Numbered from the stretch's first letter, positions 46,570 through 56,517 are shown. The stretch: DNA of 64,000 bases from Natronohydrobacter sp. (GCA_030603695.1 JAUVXF010000006.1:1-64000), one strand, 5' to 3'. Numbers and translations are program-made. Notes: generated by a model from the letters alone, not told the origin.

Positions 46570-47742
46570 CTAGCCCGCGCGATCCCCCGCCAGCACCTGC
46601 CCCCAGATTGCGGCAAACAGCGCCACACCGGGGGCAATCAGCGCATCGGGGAAATCATATTCGGGGGTGTGCAAATCCGGCTGCGCCACACCTGCACCCA
46701 GAAAGCACAGGCCCGTGCGGGTGCAGGCGCTGAAAGCCCCGAAATCTTCTGACGCGCGCATTGGCAGGGCAAATTCCGCCTTGGGCAGCCCCAGCGCCGC
46801 GCCGGCCTGCGCGATATGCGCGGCGGCCTGCGCATCATTCAGCGTTGCGTTGAAATGGTCATGGCGCGAAAGGCTCACAGCCAGCCCCAGCGCGGCCGCG
46901 CGGGTTTGGGCCAGTGCTGCCACATCCGCCTCAAACTCTGCCAAAGCGCTGTCAGACAGGGTGCGCAGGGTGATCCATGCCTCTGCCTGCCCCGGTGCAA
47001 TGCCAAAGGCGGGCGCGCCCAGCCGCATATGGCACAGCGTGGCCAGCCGATACTCCGGCCCCATTTCGGGGCTGGTGCTATAGGGCGCCAGATCGGCCAT
47101 CAGCGCGGCCAGCGCGGGCGCAGGCGACAGCCCCGTTTCGGGCAGCGAGGCATGTGCCTCGCGCCCCTGATACACCAGCCGCACCCCGACAGAGGCGCAG
47201 CTTGCAGGCCCCGGCCCCACAGCCAGCGCGCCCAAAGGCAGGCCCGGCATATTATGCAGCGCAAAGGCCCAATCAGGGCGCAGTTGGGCAAATTGCGGGT
47301 CTGCCAGAACGGCGCGCGCGCCTTCGCCTGTTTCCTCTGCGGGTTGGAACAGCAAGATAACACGGCCCCGCGCGGGCCGATTGCGCGCCAGCCACAGGCC
47401 AAGCCCTGCCAGAATGGCCATATGCCCATCATGGCCGCACAGATGCGCCCTGCCGGGACGGCGCGAGGCATGGGCAAACCCGCCCCGCGCGGCAATGGGC
47501 AGCGCGTCCAATTCTGCCCGGAACATCACCGAAGGCCCCGGAGCAGCACCCTCATAAACCACCGCCAGCCCATGCCCACCAAGCCCGCGCAAGATATGAT
47601 CGGGCTGGGTATCGCGCAGGAAAAGCGCCACCCTATCTGCCGTTTCACGCTCTTGGCCCGATAATTCGGGGGCAGCATGCAGCGCGTGGCGCAATGCCAC
47701 CAGTTTGCCAAGATCATCGGGGGGAAGTGCAGTGTTTTCCAT
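46570..47742 (-). CDS. M20 metallopeptidase/amidohydrolase (hippurate hydrolase-like)
   Basis: 390 residues from the ATG at 47742; no strong ribosome site is seen and an in-frame ATG at 47781 is an alternative. Metal ligands are visible: HLCGHDGHMAILAGLG (His-Asp/His), LFQPAEETGEGARAV (Glu-Glu) and the terminal MRASEDFGAFS. Members hydrolyse N-acyl amino acids or amino-acid conjugates. Confidence 0.88.
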   Translation of the reverse strand: MENTALPPDDLGKLVALRHALHAAPELSGQERETADRVALFLRDTQPDHILRGLGGHGLAVVYEGAAPGPSVMFRAELDALPIAARGGFAHASRRPGRAHLCGHDGHMAILAGLGLWLARNRPARGRVILLFQPAEETGEGARAVLADPQFAQLRPDWAFALHNMPGLPLGALAVGPGPASCASVGVRLVYQGREAHASLPETGLSPAPALAALMADLAPYSTSPEMGPEYRLATLCHMRLGAPAFGIAPGQAEAWITLRTLSDSALAEFEADVAALAQTRAAALGLAVSLSRHDHFNATLNDAQAAAHIAQAGAALGLPKAEFALPMRASEDFGAFSACTRTGLCFLGAGVAQPDLHTPEYDFPDALIAPGVALFAAIWGQVLAGDRAG

Positions 47743-47763
47743 GCGGCAACTGTGGCGCGGTTT

Positions 47764-47777
47764 TGGACAGTTGTCCA
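47764..47777. promoter_or_regulatory. TGGACA-GT-TGTCCA inverted repeat
   Basis: Perfect 6-bp inverted repeat with a 2-base spacer, 22 bases upstream of the M20 peptidase start at 47742. It falls in the promoter interval between the HU terminator and that gene, a position expected for an operator. No regulator assigned. Confidence 0.35.
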
Positions 47778-47803
47778 TTAGGGTGCGACCCCCCAAACCC
47801 TGC

Positions 47804-47830
47804 AAAAAGGGCCACCCTTTCGGGTGGCCC
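47804..47830 (-). terminator. Rho-independent terminator after HU
   Basis: On the minus strand, the 9-bp stem gggccaccc/gggtggccc with a 4-base loop (gaaa) is followed by five U (complement of aaaaa at 47804-47808). It lies 26 bases past the HU stop. Confidence 0.85.
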
Positions 47831-47855
47831 TGTCATCTTGCAGCGCTGCCAGCTA

Positions 47856-48146
47856 TCAGCCGTTCACAGCATCCTTCAGGGCTTTGGCGATTGTCACCTT
47901 CACAGCCTTGTCGGCGGGTTTTGTCATTGTCTCACCCGTGGCAGGGTTGCGCACCTGACGCTCCGGGCGGGCGCGGCACATGATTTTGCCAATGCCGGGC
48001 AGCGTGATCGCGCCGCCAGCGGCAACTTCCTGCATGACCAGTTCCGCAACAGCATCCAGTGCCGCGCCTGCCGTCTTTTTGTCGGCATCCATCTTCTCGG
48101 CGATTGCGGCCACCAGTTGGGTTTTGGTCATCGGTTTAGCGGTCAT
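47856..48146 (-). CDS. HU-family DNA-binding protein
   Basis: 96 residues. Helical N-terminus MTKTQLVAAIAEKMDADKKTA and DNA-gripping arm with GGAITLPGIGKIMCRARPERQVRNPATGETM. Bends DNA and organises the nucleoid. AGGAG ribosome site. It has its own terminator and is transcribed alone. Confidence 0.93.
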   Translation of the reverse strand: MTAKPMTKTQLVAAIAEKMDADKKTAGAALDAVAELVMQEVAAGGAITLPGIGKIMCRARPERQVRNPATGETMTKPADKAVKVTIAKALKDAVNG

Positions 48147-48258
48147 GTTATACTCCTAAGTCTTGCGAGGCCCGGCGCGAATGCGCCCCTACGATAAGTT
48201 GCGAGGCGCATCTAGCCCGGTTTTAAAGGGGCTGGCAATCACCCAAAGACCATAAAAC

Positions 48259-48282
48259 CGGGGATAAATAGGAAAATCCCCG
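48259..48282 (-). terminator. Likely terminator after AMP nucleosidase
   Basis: Inverted repeat cgggga (48259-48264 on the top strand) and tccccg (48277-48282) with a 12-base AT-rich loop. On the minus strand it is followed by ggttttat. A run of A lies on the other side, so it may work in both directions. The rest of the 48147-48293 gap holds the HU promoter. Confidence 0.5.
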
Positions 48283-48293
48283 AAAAAAACCGC

Positions 48294-49772
48294 CTATAAA
48301 AACGCAGTTTCACTGAAAGAGCGCAGTTTGCGGCTGTGAATTTTCTCCATCGGCATATCGCGCAACAGTTCCATAGCGCGAATCCCGATCTGCAAATGTC
48401 GGGCCACTTGCGTCTTGTAAAAGCTCGACGCCATGCCCGGCAGCTTCAATTCGCCATGCAGGGGCTTGTCGGAAACGCAGAGCAATGTCCCATAGGGCAC
48501 GCGAAAGCGGAACCCGTTGGCCGCGATTGTGGCACTTTCCATATCCAGCGCAATCGCGCGCGATTGGCTCAGGCGCTGCACAGGCCCGGATTGATCGCGC
48601 AATTCCCAGTTGCGATTGTCAATCGTGGCCACAGTGCCTGTGCGCATGATCTGCTTAAGCGCATAGCCTTCCAGCTGTGTCACCTGCGCCACCGCATCTT
48701 GCAGCGCGATTTGTATTTCTGCCAGCGCCGGAATGGGAACCCAGACAGGCAAATCGGCATCCAGCACGTTATCTTCGCGCAGATAGGCATGGGCCAGCAC
48801 GAAATCGCCCAGCGCCTGCGAATTGCGCAGGCCTGCGCAATGGCCCACCATCAGCCAGGCATGGGGGCGCAGCACTGCAATATGATCGGTCGCGGTTTTC
48901 GCATTGGAAGGGCCAACCCCGATATTGACCAGCGTTATGCCCGCACCCCGCGCGCGTTTCAGATGATAGGCGGGCATTTGCGGCACGCGGGAAAGCGCGG
49001 GGACAGGCGCTTCGGAATCGGTGATAACGGCATCGCCGGGGGCAACAAAGGCCGTGTAGCCGCTATCGGGGTCGCGCAACTGGGCGCGGGCAAAGGCCTC
49101 GAACTCATCCACATAAAACTGGTAATTCGTGAACAGGATGTGGTTTTGAAAATGCTCTGGCGCTGTGGCGGTGTAATGCGCCAGCCGCGCCAGCGAATAA
49201 TCCACGCGCTGCGCCGAAAACGGCGCCAGCGGGCGAGAGCCATCATCATTCACCGTGCGCTCGCCATTGACGATATCATCATTGGTGGTGGCCAGATCGG
49301 GCACATCAAACACATCGCGCAGCGATAGCGCCAGATCACCGTTTTCGGGCAGTTGCACATCCCCGCGCCCGGCCATGGCAAAATGCAGCGGAATGGGCGT
49401 GCTGGACGGGCCGATGCTGACAGGCATCCCATGGCTTTGCATCAACAGCGCGATTTGCTGGCGCAGGTAATGGCGGAAAAGATCGGGGCGTGTGACGGTG
49501 GTGGCGTAAACGCCCGGCTCTGCCACATGGCCATAACTCAGGCGCGAATCGATCTGGTCATAGCGCGATGTTTCAAACCGGATTTCAGGATAAAAGGCCC
49601 GAAAGCGCGCGGGCTGCTGCGCGCCACTGACAAGGCCATTGAATGCCCCGATCAGAAAGCCCGTCGCGTTGGTGTATAACTCTTCCAGATAGGCAACCGC
49701 CGCATCGGCATCTGTGAAAGAGACATGCTCTGCCGGACTGGGTGTCACAAGTGAAAGCTGAGGTGTGAGCAT
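48294..49772 (-). CDS. amn: AMP nucleosidase
   Basis: 492 residues from the ATG at 49772, AAGGATA upstream; an upstream extension to 49847 is not supported. Cleaves AMP to adenine and ribose-5-phosphate. N-terminal Amn domain (to about 170), then a phosphorylase-like catalytic domain with ITLVNIGVGPSNAKTATDHIAVLRPHAWLMVGHCAGLRNSQ and SRAIALDMESATIAANGFRFRVPYGTLLCVSDKPLHGE. Length and motifs are typical of the family. Confidence 0.95.
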   Translation of the reverse strand: MLTPQLSLVTPSPAEHVSFTDADAAVAYLEELYTNATGFLIGAFNGLVSGAQQPARFRAFYPEIRFETSRYDQIDSRLSYGHVAEPGVYATTVTRPDLFRHYLRQQIALLMQSHGMPVSIGPSSTPIPLHFAMAGRGDVQLPENGDLALSLRDVFDVPDLATTNDDIVNGERTVNDDGSRPLAPFSAQRVDYSLARLAHYTATAPEHFQNHILFTNYQFYVDEFEAFARAQLRDPDSGYTAFVAPGDAVITDSEAPVPALSRVPQMPAYHLKRARGAGITLVNIGVGPSNAKTATDHIAVLRPHAWLMVGHCAGLRNSQALGDFVLAHAYLREDNVLDADLPVWVPIPALAEIQIALQDAVAQVTQLEGYALKQIMRTGTVATIDNRNWELRDQSGPVQRLSQSRAIALDMESATIAANGFRFRVPYGTLLCVSDKPLHGELKLPGMASSFYKTQVARHLQIGIRAMELLRDMPMEKIHSRKLRSFSETAFL

Positions 49773-49906
49773 GATTTGAAATATCCTTGTTCTTTGCCTG
49801 AAACGGCCCTTGGCTGCGAGAGTGCCACCCCTTGCCCCCTGCCACAAGCGGGGCGCGACAGAAAATCACTCTTTCCCCGCCCCGGCCAATGGATTAACTT
49901 TTGGCC

Positions 49907-50842
49907 ATGACAACAGCGCTTCTTTCCCACCCCGACGCCACCACCCATGAAACCCCTGCCGGGCATCCTGAACAGATTGCCCGCATGCAGGCGATCACCG
50001 CCGCTCTGGCAGCGCCGGAATTTGCCGCCCTCTTGCGGCTGGATGCGCCCTTGGGCGATGATGCGCAGCTTTTGCTATGCCATCCCCAAAGCTATATCAC
50101 CCGCATAAAACAGGCCATTCCGGCGGCGGGCATTTACCAGCTGGATGCCGATACCCATGTTTCGCCCGGATCATTGAACGCGGCCTTGCGCGCAGTGGGC
50201 GGGGCCTGTCATGCGGTGGATATGGTCATGGACGGGGCCACGCAAAATGCCTTTGTCGCCATGCGCCCGCCCGGCCACCATGCGGAAACATCCACACCGA
50301 TGGGATTTTGCCTGTTTGGCACAGTTGCCATTGCTGCGCGCCATGCCCTTGCGGCACATGGGCTGTCGCGCGTGGCAGTGGTGGATTTCGATGTCCACCA
50401 TGGCAATGGCACGCAAGATCTGCTCTGGGACGAGGCGCGCGCCTTTTTCATCTCCAGCCACCAGATGCCGCTTTGGCCGGGCACGGGCGTGGCGCAAGAG
50501 CGCGGCGCGCATGGCAATGTGCTGAATGTGCCGCTGCCACCGGGCACGGATGGCGCGCGGTTTCGCCAGATATATGAAGATATGGTGCTGCCACAACTGG
50601 AACGCTTTGCACCGGAACTGGTGCTTGTCTCTGCCGGGTTTGATGCCCACCGGGATGATCCGCTGGCGCAACTGGAACTGGTGGAAGAAGATTTCGCATG
50701 GGTGACAGGCGCACTGTGTGACATTGCCGCGCGCCATGCGGGCGGGCGGCTGGTTTCCGTGCTGGAAGGGGGCTATGACTTGGGCGCGCTGGGCCGTTCG
50801 GTGGCCGCGCATATCCGGGTATTGATGGAGAAGGGCGCATGA
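49907..50842 (+). CDS. Histone deacetylase-like (class II) amidohydrolase
   Basis: 311 residues from ATG 49907 (a TTG six bases earlier is also in frame). Zinc-site motifs are intact: MRPPGHHAETSTPMGFCLF (His-His), VVDFDVHHGNGTQDLLW (Asp-His) and SAGFDAHRDDPLAQLEL (Asp). Such bacterial proteins deacetylate acetylpolyamines or other acyl amines. A link to the polyamine operon is only suggestive as they are 36 kb apart. Leads the run with xseB, ispA and dxs. Confidence 0.9.
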   Translation: MTTALLSHPDATTHETPAGHPEQIARMQAITAALAAPEFAALLRLDAPLGDDAQLLLCHPQSYITRIKQAIPAAGIYQLDADTHVSPGSLNAALRAVGGACHAVDMVMDGATQNAFVAMRPPGHHAETSTPMGFCLFGTVAIAARHALAAHGLSRVAVVDFDVHHGNGTQDLLWDEARAFFISSHQMPLWPGTGVAQERGAHGNVLNVPLPPGTDGARFRQIYEDMVLPQLERFAPELVLVSAGFDAHRDDPLAQLELVEEDFAWVTGALCDIAARHAGGRLVSVLEGGYDLGALGRSVAAHIRVLMEKGA

Positions 50843-51078
50843 GCGAGACACCTGTCACAGAGATGAGCTTTGAAGACGCCTTGCGCGCGCTGGAAGAGAT
50901 TGTCACCCGGCTGGAACGCGGAGATGTGCCGCTGGAAGACTCTATCGCGCTATATGAACGCGGCGCGGCGCTGAAAAAGCAATGCGAATCCCGCCTGAAC
51001 GCCGCGCAAATGCGGGTAGAGGCGATCCGGCTGGCCGAAGATGGCACGCCCAAGGGCACAGAGCCTTTCACCGCATGA
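50839..51078 (+). CDS. xseB: Exodeoxyribonuclease VII small subunit
   Basis: 79 residues. Family pattern MSFEDALRALEEIVTRLERGDVPLEDSIALYERGAAL is complete. It forms the multisubunit exonuclease VII with XseA, which is not in the window. Overlaps the HDAC-like gene as ATGA and ispA as ATGA, in the common xseB-ispA-dxs order. Confidence 0.95.
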   Translation: MSETPVTEMSFEDALRALEEIVTRLERGDVPLEDSIALYERGAALKKQCESRLNAAQMRVEAIRLAEDGTPKGTEPFTA

Positions 51079-51950
51079 GCAGCTTTGCCAGCGCGCTGGC
51101 CAGCGCCGCCGCAGCGACAGAGGCGCGGCTTCAGGCCGAAATCGCCAGTTTGCCCGAAAGCGCCGTGCGCGATGCCATGGCCTATACCGCGCGCGGCGGC
51201 AAAAAGCTGCGCGGCTTTCTGGTGGTGGAATCCGCGCGGCTGCATGGGATCGGGCGCGATACCGCCCTTTCTGCCGCCGCCGCGATAGAGGCGATTCACG
51301 CCTATTCGCTGGTGCATGACGATCTGCCCGCAATGGATAACGATGATCTGCGCCGTGGCCAGCCCACAGTGCATATCCGCTGGGACGAGGCCACGGCCAT
51401 TCTGGCGGGCGACGCGCTGCAAACGCTGGCCTTTGGCCTTTTGGCCCGCCCCGATGCCGCGCCCACGCCAGACGCGCGGCTTGATCTGATTGCCAGCCTT
51501 GCCCATGCCGCAGGCGGGGCAGGCATGGTGCTGGGTCAGGCTTTGGACATTGCCGCCGAAAGCGCGCCCGCGCCCTTGTCGCTGGCGGCGATAACCGAAC
51601 TGCAAGCGGGCAAAACCGGCGCGCTGATTGAATGGTCGGCCTGCGCGGGGGCACGCATGGCGCGTGCCGATCCCGCGCCACTGGCCGCCTATGCGCGCGC
51701 GCTTGGCCTTGCCTTTCAGATTGCCGATGACATCTTGGACATAGAGGGCGATATGGCCCTGACAGGCAAGAGGCTGCAAAAGGACATGGCGGCAGGCAAG
51801 GCCACGTTTGTTTCACTTCTGGGGCTGGATGGCGCGAAATCCAGCGCCCGCGCCCTGATTGCCGAGGCCGAGGCAGCACTTGCCCCCTACGGCCCCGATG
51901 CGGAACTGTTGCGAGAGGCCGCGCAATTCGTTATCGCCCGTCAAACCTGA
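51075..51950 (+). CDS. ispA: Geranyl/farnesyl diphosphate synthase IspA
   Basis: 291 residues from ATG 51075. The first Asp-rich motif is [15 protein letters not shown] and the second [25 protein letters not shown] and [10 protein letters not shown] are also typical. Condenses IPP with DMAPP/GPP to farnesyl diphosphate for quinones, undecaprenol and carotenoids. Between xseB and dxs, it couples the MEP pathway to prenyl chain formation. Confidence 0.95.
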   Translation: MSSFASALASAAAATEARLQAEIASLPESAVRDAMAYTARGGKKLRGFLVVESARLHGIGRDTALSAAAAIEAIHAYSLVHDDLPAMDNDDLRRGQPTVHIRWDEATAILAGDALQTLAFGLLARPDAAPTPDARLDLIASLAHAAGGAGMVLGQALDIAAESAPAPLSLAAITELQAGKTGALIEWSACAGARMARADPAPLAAYARALGLAFQIADDILDIEGDMALTGKRLQKDMAAGKATFVSLLGLDGAKSSARALIAEAEAALAPYGPDAELLREAAQFVIARQT

Positions 51951-51981
51951 CCCACGCGCAAGCGACCCGAAAGGTAAAGCC

Positions 51982-53898
51982 ATGCCGCAAACGCCCATTC
52001 TGGACAGGGTGCACAGCCCCGCCGATATGAAATCCCTCAGCGACCGCGAATTGCGGCAGCTGGCGGATGAATTGCGCGCAGAAACCATTGCCGCCGTGTC
52101 CGAAACAGGCGGCCATCTGGGCGCGGGCTTGGGTGTGGTGGAACTGACAGTGGCGCTGCATGCCGTGTTTGATACCCCGCGTGATCGGCTGATCTGGGAT
52201 GTATCGCACCAGTGCTACCCCCATAAAATTCTGACAGGGCGGCGCGACCGTATTCGCACCCTGCGCCAGAAAGACGGGTTGTCGGGTTTCACCAAACGCT
52301 CTGAATCGCCCTATGATCCCTTTGGCGCGGCGCATAGCTCTACCTCCATCTCTGCCGCGCTGGGCTTTACCATGGCGCGCGAGCTTGGCGGCGCTCCAGA
52401 TCCCGCGCTGGGCGATGCGATTGCCGTTATCGGCGATGGTTCCATCAGCGCCGGCATGGCGTTCGAGGCGCTGAACAATGCAGGCCATCTGGGGCGGCGG
52501 ATGTTTGTCATCCTCAATGACAATGACATGTCCATTGCGCCCCCCACTGGCGCCTTGTCCAGCTATCTGTCGCGGCTATATGCCGACAGGCCGATGCAAG
52601 AGATCAAACACGCCATGAAAAGCGCGTTCTCGCTGCTGCCCCCACCCTTTCAGGAAGGGGCGCGACGCGCGAAAGACCTGCTCAAGCATATGACAGTGGG
52701 CGGCACCTTGTTTGAGGAATTGGGGTTCAACTATCTTGGCCCGATTGACGGGCATGATCTGGATCAGCTGCTTTGGGTGCTGCGCACCCTGCGCGAACGC
52801 GCCGATGAGCCGATGCTGCTGCATGTCCTGACCAAGAAGGGCAAAGGCTATGCCCCCGCCGAAGGGGCCGAAGATCGCGGCCATGCGCGCGCGAAATTCG
52901 ATATCGTCACCGGCAAACAGCACAAAGCGCCGTCAAACGCGCCCAGCTACACCAAGGTTTTCGCCGAAAGCCTGATTGCAGAGGCCCGGCGCGATGATAA
53001 AATCGTGGCCGTGACCGCCGCCATGCCCGATGGCACAGGGCTTGATCTCTTCGCCCGCCAGTTTCCGCAGCGCATGTTCGATGTGGCCATTGCCGAACAG
53101 CATGGCGTGACATTCTGCGCGGGGCTGGCCGCAGGCGGGATGAAACCCTTTTGCGCCATGTATTCCACCTTTCTTCAGCGCGGGTATGATCAGGTGGTGC
53201 ATGATGTGGCCATCCAGCGCCTGCCCGTGCGCTTTGCGATAGATCGCGCGGGGCTGGTGGGGGCGGATGGGGCCACCCATGCGGGCAGTTTTGACGTGGC
53301 CTTTCTGGCCAATCTGCCCGGTTTCGTGGTCATGGCCGCCGCCGATGAGGCAGAGCTGGTGCATATGGTCGCCACCGCCGTGGCGCATGATGACGGCCCG
53401 ATTGCCTTTCGCTTTCCGCGCGGAGAGGGGGAAGGCGTGGAAATGCCGGAACGTGGCATCCCCTTGGAAATTGGCAAAGGCCGCATGATCCGCGAGGGCA
53501 AAGGCGTGGCCATCCTGTCTTTCGGCACGCGCTTGGGCGAAGTGCTGCGCGCCTGCGAAGCTTTGGCCGCCAAGGGGATAACCCCCAGCGTGGCCGATGC
53601 GCGCTTTGCCAAACCGCTGGATCGAGAGATGATCTTGCGCCTTGCGCGCACGCATGACGCGCTGATTACCATAGAGGAGGGCGCGGTGGGCGGCTTTGGC
53701 AGCCATGTCGCGCAGCTTTTGGCAGATGAGGGGGTGTTTGATCACGGGTTGAAATTCCGCTCTATGGTGCTGCCCGATATCTTCATAGATCAGGCCAGCC
53801 CGCGCGATATGTATGATATCGCCGCCATGAACGCCCCCCAGATCGAAGCCAAGGTGCTGGAAGTGATGGGCGTGGCGCAACTGGGCAAGCGCGCCTGA
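51982..53898 (+). CDS. dxs: 1-deoxy-D-xylulose-5-phosphate synthase
   Basis: 638 residues from ATG 51982, with AAGG upstream. Thiamine-diphosphate enzyme joining pyruvate and glyceraldehyde-3-phosphate, the first step of the MEP isoprenoid pathway. TPP motif [19 protein letters not shown] at about residue 155, transketolase C-half with [33 protein letters not shown], and C-terminal [14 protein letters not shown] are complete. Last gene of the HDAC-xseB-ispA-dxs run. Confidence 0.97.
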   Translation: MPQTPILDRVHSPADMKSLSDRELRQLADELRAETIAAVSETGGHLGAGLGVVELTVALHAVFDTPRDRLIWDVSHQCYPHKILTGRRDRIRTLRQKDGLSGFTKRSESPYDPFGAAHSSTSISAALGFTMARELGGAPDPALGDAIAVIGDGSISAGMAFEALNNAGHLGRRMFVILNDNDMSIAPPTGALSSYLSRLYADRPMQEIKHAMKSAFSLLPPPFQEGARRAKDLLKHMTVGGTLFEELGFNYLGPIDGHDLDQLLWVLRTLRERADEPMLLHVLTKKGKGYAPAEGAEDRGHARAKFDIVTGKQHKAPSNAPSYTKVFAESLIAEARRDDKIVAVTAAMPDGTGLDLFARQFPQRMFDVAIAEQHGVTFCAGLAAGGMKPFCAMYSTFLQRGYDQVVHDVAIQRLPVRFAIDRAGLVGADGATHAGSFDVAFLANLPGFVVMAAADEAELVHMVATAVAHDDGPIAFRFPRGEGEGVEMPERGIPLEIGKGRMIREGKGVAILSFGTRLGEVLRACEALAAKGITPSVADARFAKPLDREMILRLARTHDALITIEEGAVGGFGSHVAQLLADEGVFDHGLKFRSMVLPDIFIDQASPRDMYDIAAMNAPQIEAKVLEVMGVAQLGKRA

Positions 53899-53922
53899 GC
53901 GCCATAGCTGAAAGAGGCCCCA

Positions 53923-54519
53923 ATGCCCCCAGCCCCACCCCGCGCATGGCAGCGCATGCTTTCTGGCCGCAGGCTGGATTTGCTGGATCCCACGCCAGTG
54001 GATATCGAAGTGGAAGATATCGCGCATGGGCTGGCCTTTGTCGCGCGCTGGAACGGGCAGACGCGGGGCGACTGGCCCTATTCGGTGGCCGAACACGCGC
54101 TGCTGGTGGAACAGATTTTCACCACCACCACGCCCCGCCCGGAACCACGCTGGCAACTGGCCGCCCTGCTGCATGATGCGCCCGAATATGTGATCGGGGA
54201 TATGATCTCGCCTGTAAAATCGGCAGTTGGCCCCGGCTATGGCGCGCTGGATGAACGGCTGAGCGCGGCCATCCATATCCGCTTTGGCCTGCCCGCCAAA
54301 TTGCCCGCCGCTGTGAAAAAGCGCATCAAAACCGCTGACCGCATTTCCGCATGGATGGAAGCCACCCAGCTTGCTGGCTTTACCGAGGCCGAGGCCGACC
54401 GCTTTTTCGGCAAACCCGACCGCGCGCTGGTGCAAAGCCTTGCGCTGCATCTGCGCCCCCCTGCGCAAACGCGCGCGGCCTTTCTGGCGCGGCACGCGGC
54501 GCTTTTGGCAAAAATGTAA
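53923..54519 (+). CDS. HD-domain phosphohydrolase (YfbR-like)
   Basis: 198 residues. HD motif in SVAEHALLVEQ and ALLHDAPEYVIGDMISPVK; conserved DRISAWMEATQ follows. Related proteins are 5'-nucleotidases or diphosphohydrolases of the YfbR/HD type. The ATG has AAGAGG upstream. Begins 25 bases after dxs and may share its transcript, but no functional connection is evident. Confidence 0.85.
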   Translation: MPPAPPRAWQRMLSGRRLDLLDPTPVDIEVEDIAHGLAFVARWNGQTRGDWPYSVAEHALLVEQIFTTTTPRPEPRWQLAALLHDAPEYVIGDMISPVKSAVGPGYGALDERLSAAIHIRFGLPAKLPAAVKKRIKTADRISAWMEATQLAGFTEAEADRFFGKPDRALVQSLALHLRPPAQTRAAFLARHAALLAKM

Positions 54520-54582
54520 ACTTGGCTTGTCAGTTTTGCCCGGCCATGCCACATCTGTCCAAAGCTGAGAAGGACACTGCCC

Positions 54583-55476
54583 ATGACGGATGATTTCACC
54601 CCCCAAAAGGCCCGCGTGGCCCAATGGTTCCGCGCCCTGCGCGACCAGATCGTTTCGGCCTTCGAGGCGGTGGAGGACAGCCATCTTGCAGGCCCGCTGT
54701 CAGACCAGCCCGCCGGGCGGTTTGAGGTGCGCGAAACCCAACGCCACGGCCCCGATGGGCAAGATGCGGGCGGCGGGCTGATGAGCGTGATGCGCGGCGG
54801 GCGGGTGTTTGAAAAAGTGGGCGTCAATGTGTCGGAAGTGTTTGGCGCGCTTGGGCCGGAGGCCCAGCGCTCTCTGACCGCGCGCAAGGAAATTCCGGGG
54901 CTGGAACAAGACCCCCGTTTCTGGGCCAGTGGCATATCGCTTGTGGCCCATATGCAAAACCCCCATGTCCCTGCCGTGCATATGAATACGCGCATGTTCT
55001 GGACAGTGGGCGGGTGGTGGTTTGGCGGCGGATCAGACCTGAACCCCTGCATTGAATATCCCGAAGATACCGCAGATTTCCACGCCACGCTTCAGCACCA
55101 TTGCAACCTGCATGGGCAAGATCTGTATCCGCGCTTCAAGGCTTGGGCGGATGAGTATTTCTTCATCCCCCACCGCAAACGCGCGCGCGGTGTGGGCGGG
55201 ATTTTCTACGATGATCACTGCACCGGCGATTGGGAGGCCGATTTCGCCTTTACCCAAGATGTGGGCCGCGCCTTTCTGCCTGCCTTTCTGGCGCAGGTGG
55301 AACGCCGCCGCCACACAAGCTGGACAGAGGCCGACAAGGAAACCCAGCTTATCCATCGCGGGCTATATGCGGAATATAACCTTGTTTATGATCGGGGCAC
55401 GAAATTTGGCCTTCAAACAGGGCATGACCCCGACGCCGTGCTGATGAGCCTGCCACCCTTCGCGCGCTGGGTCTGA
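54583..55476 (+). CDS. hemF: Oxygen-dependent coproporphyrinogen III oxidase
   Basis: 297 residues, normal for HemF. Decarboxylates coproporphyrinogen III to protoporphyrinogen IX with oxygen. Signature AHMQNPHVPAVHMNTRMF, WWFGGGSDLNPC, DEYFFIPHRKRARGVGGIFYDD and EYNLVYDRGTKFGLQTG are intact. GAAGGA ribosome site. Heme synthesis fits the iron-related genes downstream (dps, hemP). Confidence 0.96.
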   Translation: MTDDFTPQKARVAQWFRALRDQIVSAFEAVEDSHLAGPLSDQPAGRFEVRETQRHGPDGQDAGGGLMSVMRGGRVFEKVGVNVSEVFGALGPEAQRSLTARKEIPGLEQDPRFWASGISLVAHMQNPHVPAVHMNTRMFWTVGGWWFGGGSDLNPCIEYPEDTADFHATLQHHCNLHGQDLYPRFKAWADEYFFIPHRKRARGVGGIFYDDHCTGDWEADFAFTQDVGRAFLPAFLAQVERRRHTSWTEADKETQLIHRGLYAEYNLVYDRGTKFGLQTGHDPDAVLMSLPPFARWV

Positions 55477-55514
55477 GCGCGGCCCGCACACGCCCATAAC
55501 TATCGGGAAAGCCT

Positions 55515-56363
55515 ATGCACACCTGCCACAGCACGGCCGCGATCCGCGCCGCACTCGCGCCGTGGCACGCGGCAGGGGGGGCAGTGGTGCTGGTGCCCAT
55601 CTGGGGGGCGCTGCATGCCGGCCATCTGGCGCGCGTCACACTTGCACGCGCGCGGGCAGATATGGGCGCGCCTAGTCGTGTCATTGCCGCGCTTCTGCCT
55701 TTGCCAGACATGCCCTGCGCCGCCGCGCCCGCCGATCTGGCCGCGCTGGAAGCCGCTGGCGCAGATGCGGCATTCATCCCCGAACTGGCCGAATTCTACC
55801 CCTTGGCGCTGCAAACTGCGCTTGATCCGGGGGAATTGGCAAAATTCCATTTGGGCAAGGTGTGGCCGGGCCAGTTTCGCAGGCTTGCAACCGGGGTTGC
55901 GAAGCTGTTCAACATCATCCGCCCCTCTGCGGCTGTTTTGAGCATGCGCAACTATCAGGCGCTGGCCATCATCCGCCAGCTGGTGCAGGATCTGGACTAT
56001 CCGATAGAGGTTATTGCCGCCCCGATCCTGCGCGAGGGCGATGGCGTGGCGGTCAGTGCGGACAATATGCGCCTTGGCCCGGCAGATCGGGCCGCAGCCC
56101 CGATCCTTGCGCGCGCCTTGCAAGAGGCGCAGGAGATGGCAACAACCGGGGTCACGGCCGCGCGCCTGCGGTCGCATGTGCGCGCAAGACTGGAGGCAGA
56201 GCCGCGCGCACGCGTGCAGTCGGTCGAGATTCGCGATGCGCAGTCCCTGGAAAGCCTGTCCGGCACGCTGACGCGGCCCGCCGTGATCTTGCTTGCTGTC
56301 TGGTTCGGGCCTGCCTTGCTACTGGATAATTGCCTCTTACCCATTGCCCCACCCCCACTGTAA
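55515..56363 (+). CDS. PanC-like protein with altered catalytic motifs
   Basis: 282 residues; overall pantothenate synthetase fold. The nucleotide HxGH element is kept (VPIWGALHAGHLARV), as are GVAKLFNIIRPSAA and YQALAIIRQLVQDLDYPIEV. However, the GEKD motif is replaced by SMRN (residues ~147-150), and the S-S-R-N motif reads S-A-D-N in EGDGVAVSADN. In characterised PanC these provide a catalytic Lys and Arg. Typical PanC makes pantothenate from pantoate and beta-alanine; this protein may have lost or changed that activity. No panB neighbours it. Confidence 0.7.
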   Translation: MHTCHSTAAIRAALAPWHAAGGAVVLVPIWGALHAGHLARVTLARARADMGAPSRVIAALLPLPDMPCAAAPADLAALEAAGADAAFIPELAEFYPLALQTALDPGELAKFHLGKVWPGQFRRLATGVAKLFNIIRPSAAVLSMRNYQALAIIRQLVQDLDYPIEVIAAPILREGDGVAVSADNMRLGPADRAAAPILARALQEAQEMATTGVTAARLRSHVRARLEAEPRARVQSVEIRDAQSLESLSGTLTRPAVILLAVWFGPALLLDNCLLPIAPPPL

Positions 56364-56446
56364 CCGCGTGTATGGGCTTGCGCGATGTGAGGCTGACGGG
56401 AGGCCCATGATGGCCAAATCTTGGCCCGCGTGGCCAGCGGCGCGCA

Positions 56447-56517
56447 GGGGGCGCTCGCGCCCCCTCTTGGGCCTTTGGCCCAATTCACCCCCTGAGGATA
56501 TTTGAGCCAAGATGAAA
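56447..56517 (+). repeat. Two-hairpin intergenic element, copy B
   Basis: Hairpin 1 (56447-56453 gggggcg, loop ctcg, cgccccc 56458-56464), hairpin 2 (56467-56473 ttgggcc, loop ttt, ggcccaa 56477-56483), then tail 'ccccctgaggatatttgagccaagatgaa'. Relative to copy A, hairpin 2 differs at matched positions on both arms, so pairing is preserved. It lies between the PanC-like gene and an uncharacterised gene, both plus strand. Confidence 0.85.
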
